Shown here one piece after another: positions 6,056-7,603 of a stretch of 7,603 bases of DNA. The position numbers and the translations under genes are program-made. Under the pieces are notes generated by a model, which was given only the letters and a program-made list of their open reading frames with translations, was not told the DNA's origin and searched no databases. The stretch is from NCBI GenBank assembly GCA_020628635.1, contig JAHDEU010000094.1:1-7603 (forward strand), in the 5' to 3' direction. Source of the stretch: Hellea sp. (lineage in GTDB: Bacteria; Pseudomonadota; Alphaproteobacteria; Caulobacterales; Maricaulaceae). Each line of letters starts with the position of its first letter. The first letter of the stretch is position 1.

Positions 6056-7027
6056 TCACTCCACCTTGCTCCCCAGCTGCGACGCGCGCGGTTTCGTCCC
6101 GTGGTCCGTCATGCCGTGGATCATCCCGGCATAGCTATGCGCAAACGAGAAATTGCCCTCCGCATCCACGGCGATCACCCCGCCGCGGCCATCGGTGCCG
6201 CCGTCGCTGGCGTCTCGTCCTGCGGCGCGCATCTCTCGCAGCGTCTTGCGCGCTGCCGTATCAAGCGCCGCTCCGCCATATTCCATGCGCGCGGCGATGG
6301 TGCGCAGTGCCGTGTGGCGGATGAAATACTCGCCGTGGCCGGTCGAGCTCGCCGCCATGACGCCGTTCTTGGCGTAGGACCCCGCGCCGATGATGGGCGA
6401 GTCCCCCACCCGGCCCGGTATCTTGCTGTCATAGCCGCCCGTCGATGTTCCGGCCGCGAGGTCGCCGCAGCGGTCCAGCACGGCCGCGCCGACCGTGCCG
6501 TGCTCCTTGGGGTGCTCTTTGGGTTTCGCCTTGAGGAAATACTCGCCCGGCTCGACCGTTTCCGCGCCGAGGCTGATGACAGCAGCCTCCCCCCGGTCGC
6601 CCACCATCATCACGTGTCGCGTCCCGTCCATGACCAGCCGCGCGGCGCGGATCGGGTTCTTGAGGGTCAGCTGAGAGGCCACCGCGCCCGCATCCAGCGT
6701 GCGGCCGTCCATGATGGATGCATCCAGCTCGACAAACCCCTCGCTGTTGGTGATCGCCGCGCGGCCTGCATTGAACAGCCCGCTATCCTCCATCTCGACG
6801 ATGGCGCGCTCCACGATGTCGATCGCGCGGTCGCCCGCCATGAGTTCCGCGCGGCGCTTGGCGAGCATGTTCTCTATGAAGCCGAGCCGTTCGGGATAGG
6901 CCTTGCCCGAACTCGTCCCGCCATGGACGATGATGGCGAAGTTCTCCTGATCGAGGCAATGCGCTGAAGCGGGCGCGGCGACGGCGAGCGTGGCGAGGGC
7001 GAGGAGTGCGGCGGGGAGTCGGGTCAT
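6056..7027 (-). CDS. Exported isoaspartyl peptidase / plant-type L-asparaginase (Ntn-hydrolase)
   Basis: The family is made as an inactive precursor that cuts itself before a threonine, giving alpha and beta subunits. The new N-terminal Thr then hydrolyses beta-aspartyl peptides and often L-asparagine. Here the 323-residue precursor has a signal peptide (1-22, ASA before His23), so the enzyme should work in the periplasm or outside the cell, unlike cytosolic E. coli IaaA. The nucleophile is Thr178 in HGTVGAAVLD. GTSTGG (193-198) gives Thr196, PGRVGDSP gives Arg206 and Asp209, and STGHGE gives Thr229, Gly230 and Gly232. All these match the IaaA active-site set. LFNAGRAA (84-91) and LDASIMDG (101-108) are family blocks. 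The linker before Thr178 (about 160-176) is Lys/His-rich and seems shorter than in IaaA. The ATG at 7027 has no clear ribosome site. It probably leads an operon with the PEGA-like/TonB-C gene. Confidence 0.94.
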   Translation of the reverse strand: MTRLPAALLALATLAVAAPASAHCLDQENFAIIVHGGTSSGKAYPERLGFIENMLAKRRAELMAGDRAIDIVERAIVEMEDSGLFNAGRAAITNSEGFVELDASIMDGRTLDAGAVASQLTLKNPIRAARLVMDGTRHVMMVGDRGEAAVISLGAETVEPGEYFLKAKPKEHPKEHGTVGAAVLDRCGDLAAGTSTGGYDSKIPGRVGDSPIIGAGSYAKNGVMAASSTGHGEYFIRHTALRTIAARMEYGGAALDTAARKTLREMRAAGRDASDGGTDGRGGVIAVDAEGNFSFAHSYAGMIHGMTDHGTKPRASQLGSKVE

Positions 7028-7106
7028 GGGGCAAGCATGCCAAGGCGCACGACCGCTGGCAAACCCCCTCGCCTCGGCGGCGAAGAACCGTGCCTCTAGG
7101 TGAGCC

Positions 7107-7166
7107 GAACATGAACCCGCCGCTCAGGCTGGGTTCGCCTTGGGTCGTCTAGACAGGGTCATGTTC
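7107..7166. promoter_or_regulatory. Nested inverted repeats in the divergent region before the glycine-zipper gene
   Basis: The 235-bp region 7028-7262 separates two outward-facing genes. GAACATGA (7107-7114) is an exact inverse of TCATGTTC (7159-7166). Inside lies a hairpin of GAACCC (7113-7118) with GGGTTC (7131-7136), extended by GCC/GGC around the loop GCTCA with one bulged T. GTCTAGAC (7147-7154) is an 8-bp perfect palindrome. The outer and inner stems share GA at 7113-7114, so they are partly exclusive. This could be a dimeric-regulator operator or an alternative-fold leader RNA. No confident -35/-10 pair is visible. Confidence 0.45.
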
Positions 7167-7177
7167 AACGCCACCAC

Positions 7178-7198
7178 CGATTCGCCATCCGCGATTCG
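7178..7198. promoter_or_regulatory. Pair of CGATTCG repeats holding two GANTC methylation sites
   Basis: CGATTCG occurs at 7178-7184 and 7192-7198, a 14-bp repeat. Each contains GATTC, a target of the CcrM methyltransferase that most alphaproteobacteria carry. Through GcrA such sites can tie promoters to the cell cycle. By eye there are only about seven other GANTC sites in the whole window, almost all inside genes, so two within 19 bp of a leader stand out. Host CcrM presence is assumed, not seen. Confidence 0.35.
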
Positions 7199-7248
7199 GG
7201 GCGGAGAACGAAACATGGGAAAGCCGTCGCAACACGCGGCGGCAATCC

Positions 7249-7256
7249 GGGAAGGA
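7249..7256 (+). promoter_or_regulatory. Ribosome binding site deciding the glycine-zipper start
   Basis: GGGAAGGA ends 6 nt before the ATG at 7263, a near-ideal Shine-Dalgarno sequence. The reading frame is open leftward to 7104 and has two further in-frame ATGs, at 7161 and 7215. The one at 7215 also has GGAG (7203-7206) 8 nt upstream. The 7263 start is preferred because a complete signal peptide begins exactly there. Confidence 0.7.
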
Positions 7257-7262
7257 CCTATC

Positions 7263-7603
7263 ATGAAGTATTTCGCATCCATCACCGCCGCCCTCGCCCT
7301 GGCAGCCATGGCGGCCGCTCCGGCGTCTGCCCAGAGCACCGAGGAAGTCCTGGGCGCCGTCATCGGCGGCACGGCCGGCGCCATCATCGGCGGCGAGATC
7401 GACAAACGCGGTTCCGAGGGTGAATATATCGGCGCCGCGATCGGCGGCACGCTGGGCTACGCCATCGGCGACCAGATCGACGACCGCAATGATCGCCGCC
7501 AGTATCAGGACCGCTACTACCGCGACGCCTATGGCCGCACGGTCTATCGCGACGACCGCTACCGCCAGCCGGTCTATCAGCCGCGCCCTGTCTACCAGCC
7601 GCG
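7263..7603 (+). CDS. Exported glycine-zipper protein with Tyr/Arg-rich tail (3' end beyond window)
   Basis: The first 113 residues are visible and the frame runs off the right edge. A signal peptide (1-23, APASA before Gln24) directs it to the periplasm or outer membrane. Two glycine zippers follow, GAVIGGTAGAIIGG (31-44) and IGAAIGGTLGYAIGD (56-70), separated by a charged GGEIDKRGSEGEY stretch. This is the twin hairpin of glycine-zipper 2TM envelope proteins, which insert in or line membranes. From about residue 74 the chain becomes rich in Asp, Arg, Tyr and Gln, with short repeats such as DRYYRD, YRDDRYR and PVYQP twice; this part is probably disordered. A role in envelope integrity or stress is typical of the family but unproven here. 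Gene 5' structure is unusual: a long, structured leader with alternative in-frame starts. Confidence 0.85.
   Translation, partial: MKYFASITAALALAAMAAAPASAQSTEEVLGAVIGGTAGAIIGGEIDKRGSEGEYIGAAIGGTLGYAIGDQIDDRNDRRQYQDRYYRDAYGRTVYRDDRYRQPVYQPRPVYQP

Noticed and set aside
5470..6967. Long plus-strand frames (5470-6324 and 5777-6967) opposite the TonB-C and peptidase genes
   Set aside because: Arg/Ala-rich and motif-free. The minus strand encodes proteins with signal peptides and, for the peptidase, a full active site.
7085..7210. Several GAAC/GTTC words suggesting an SOS LexA box
   Set aside because: The alphaproteobacterial LexA site is GTTC-N7-GTTC. None of the spacings here is 7 nt.
1..7603. 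Mobile element, CRISPR array, toxin-antitoxin or defence system
   Set aside because: No transposase or integrase, regular spaced repeats, or paired small genes were found. All larger genes are recognisable housekeeping or envelope families.

Overview
The window is G+C-rich DNA (about two thirds by eye), densely coded, with no mobile element, CRISPR, tRNA or rRNA that I can see. It looks like chromosome of an aerobic Gram-negative alphaproteobacterium, perhaps of the Hyphomonadaceae/Maricaulales/Caulobacterales kind. This rests on codon use, Ala-rich secretory signals, a Cys-paired TonB C-terminal module, a glycine-zipper protein with a Tyr/Arg-rich tail, and an AGMO-like membrane hydroxylase. 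The taxonomic call is an inference from style, not from a marker gene.

Layout, left to right. A short leader with a small hairpin (1-112) precedes a short-chain dehydrogenase/reductase (113-904, +). It is followed after 46 bp by a PhoD-type phosphatase with a twin-arginine signal and a lipobox (951-2693, +). A fatty-acid-hydroxylase-superfamily membrane protein resembling alkylglycerol monooxygenase (2673-3584, -) converges on it with a 21-bp tail overlap. An 88-bp divergent region, with a PHO-box-like repeat and a TTGACA hexamer, separates that gene from UDP-glucose 6-dehydrogenase (3673-5001, +). Two adjacent palindromes lie between ugd and the next, convergent gene. Then come two exported proteins on the minus strand, probably co-transcribed: an isoaspartyl peptidase/asparaginase (6056-7027) and a PEGA-like/TonB-C protein (5161-5979). 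A 235-bp divergent region with nested inverted repeats and two GATTC sites precedes a glycine-zipper envelope protein (7263 to the right edge, cut off).

How they may work together. Most products act at the envelope: two or three exported proteins, an outer-membrane-type lipoprotein phosphatase, a membrane lipid oxygenase, and an enzyme making UDP-glucuronate for polysaccharide or glycolipid. PhoD, an AGMO-like lipid enzyme and Ugd side by side, with a PHO-box-like sequence between two of them, suggest a phosphate-limitation or lipid-remodelling neighbourhood. That is a hypothesis only. I found no clear evidence of a new defence or mobile system. The most unusual items are the PEGA-like/TonB-C protein, the PHO-box-like divergent promoter and the structured leader of the glycine-zipper gene.
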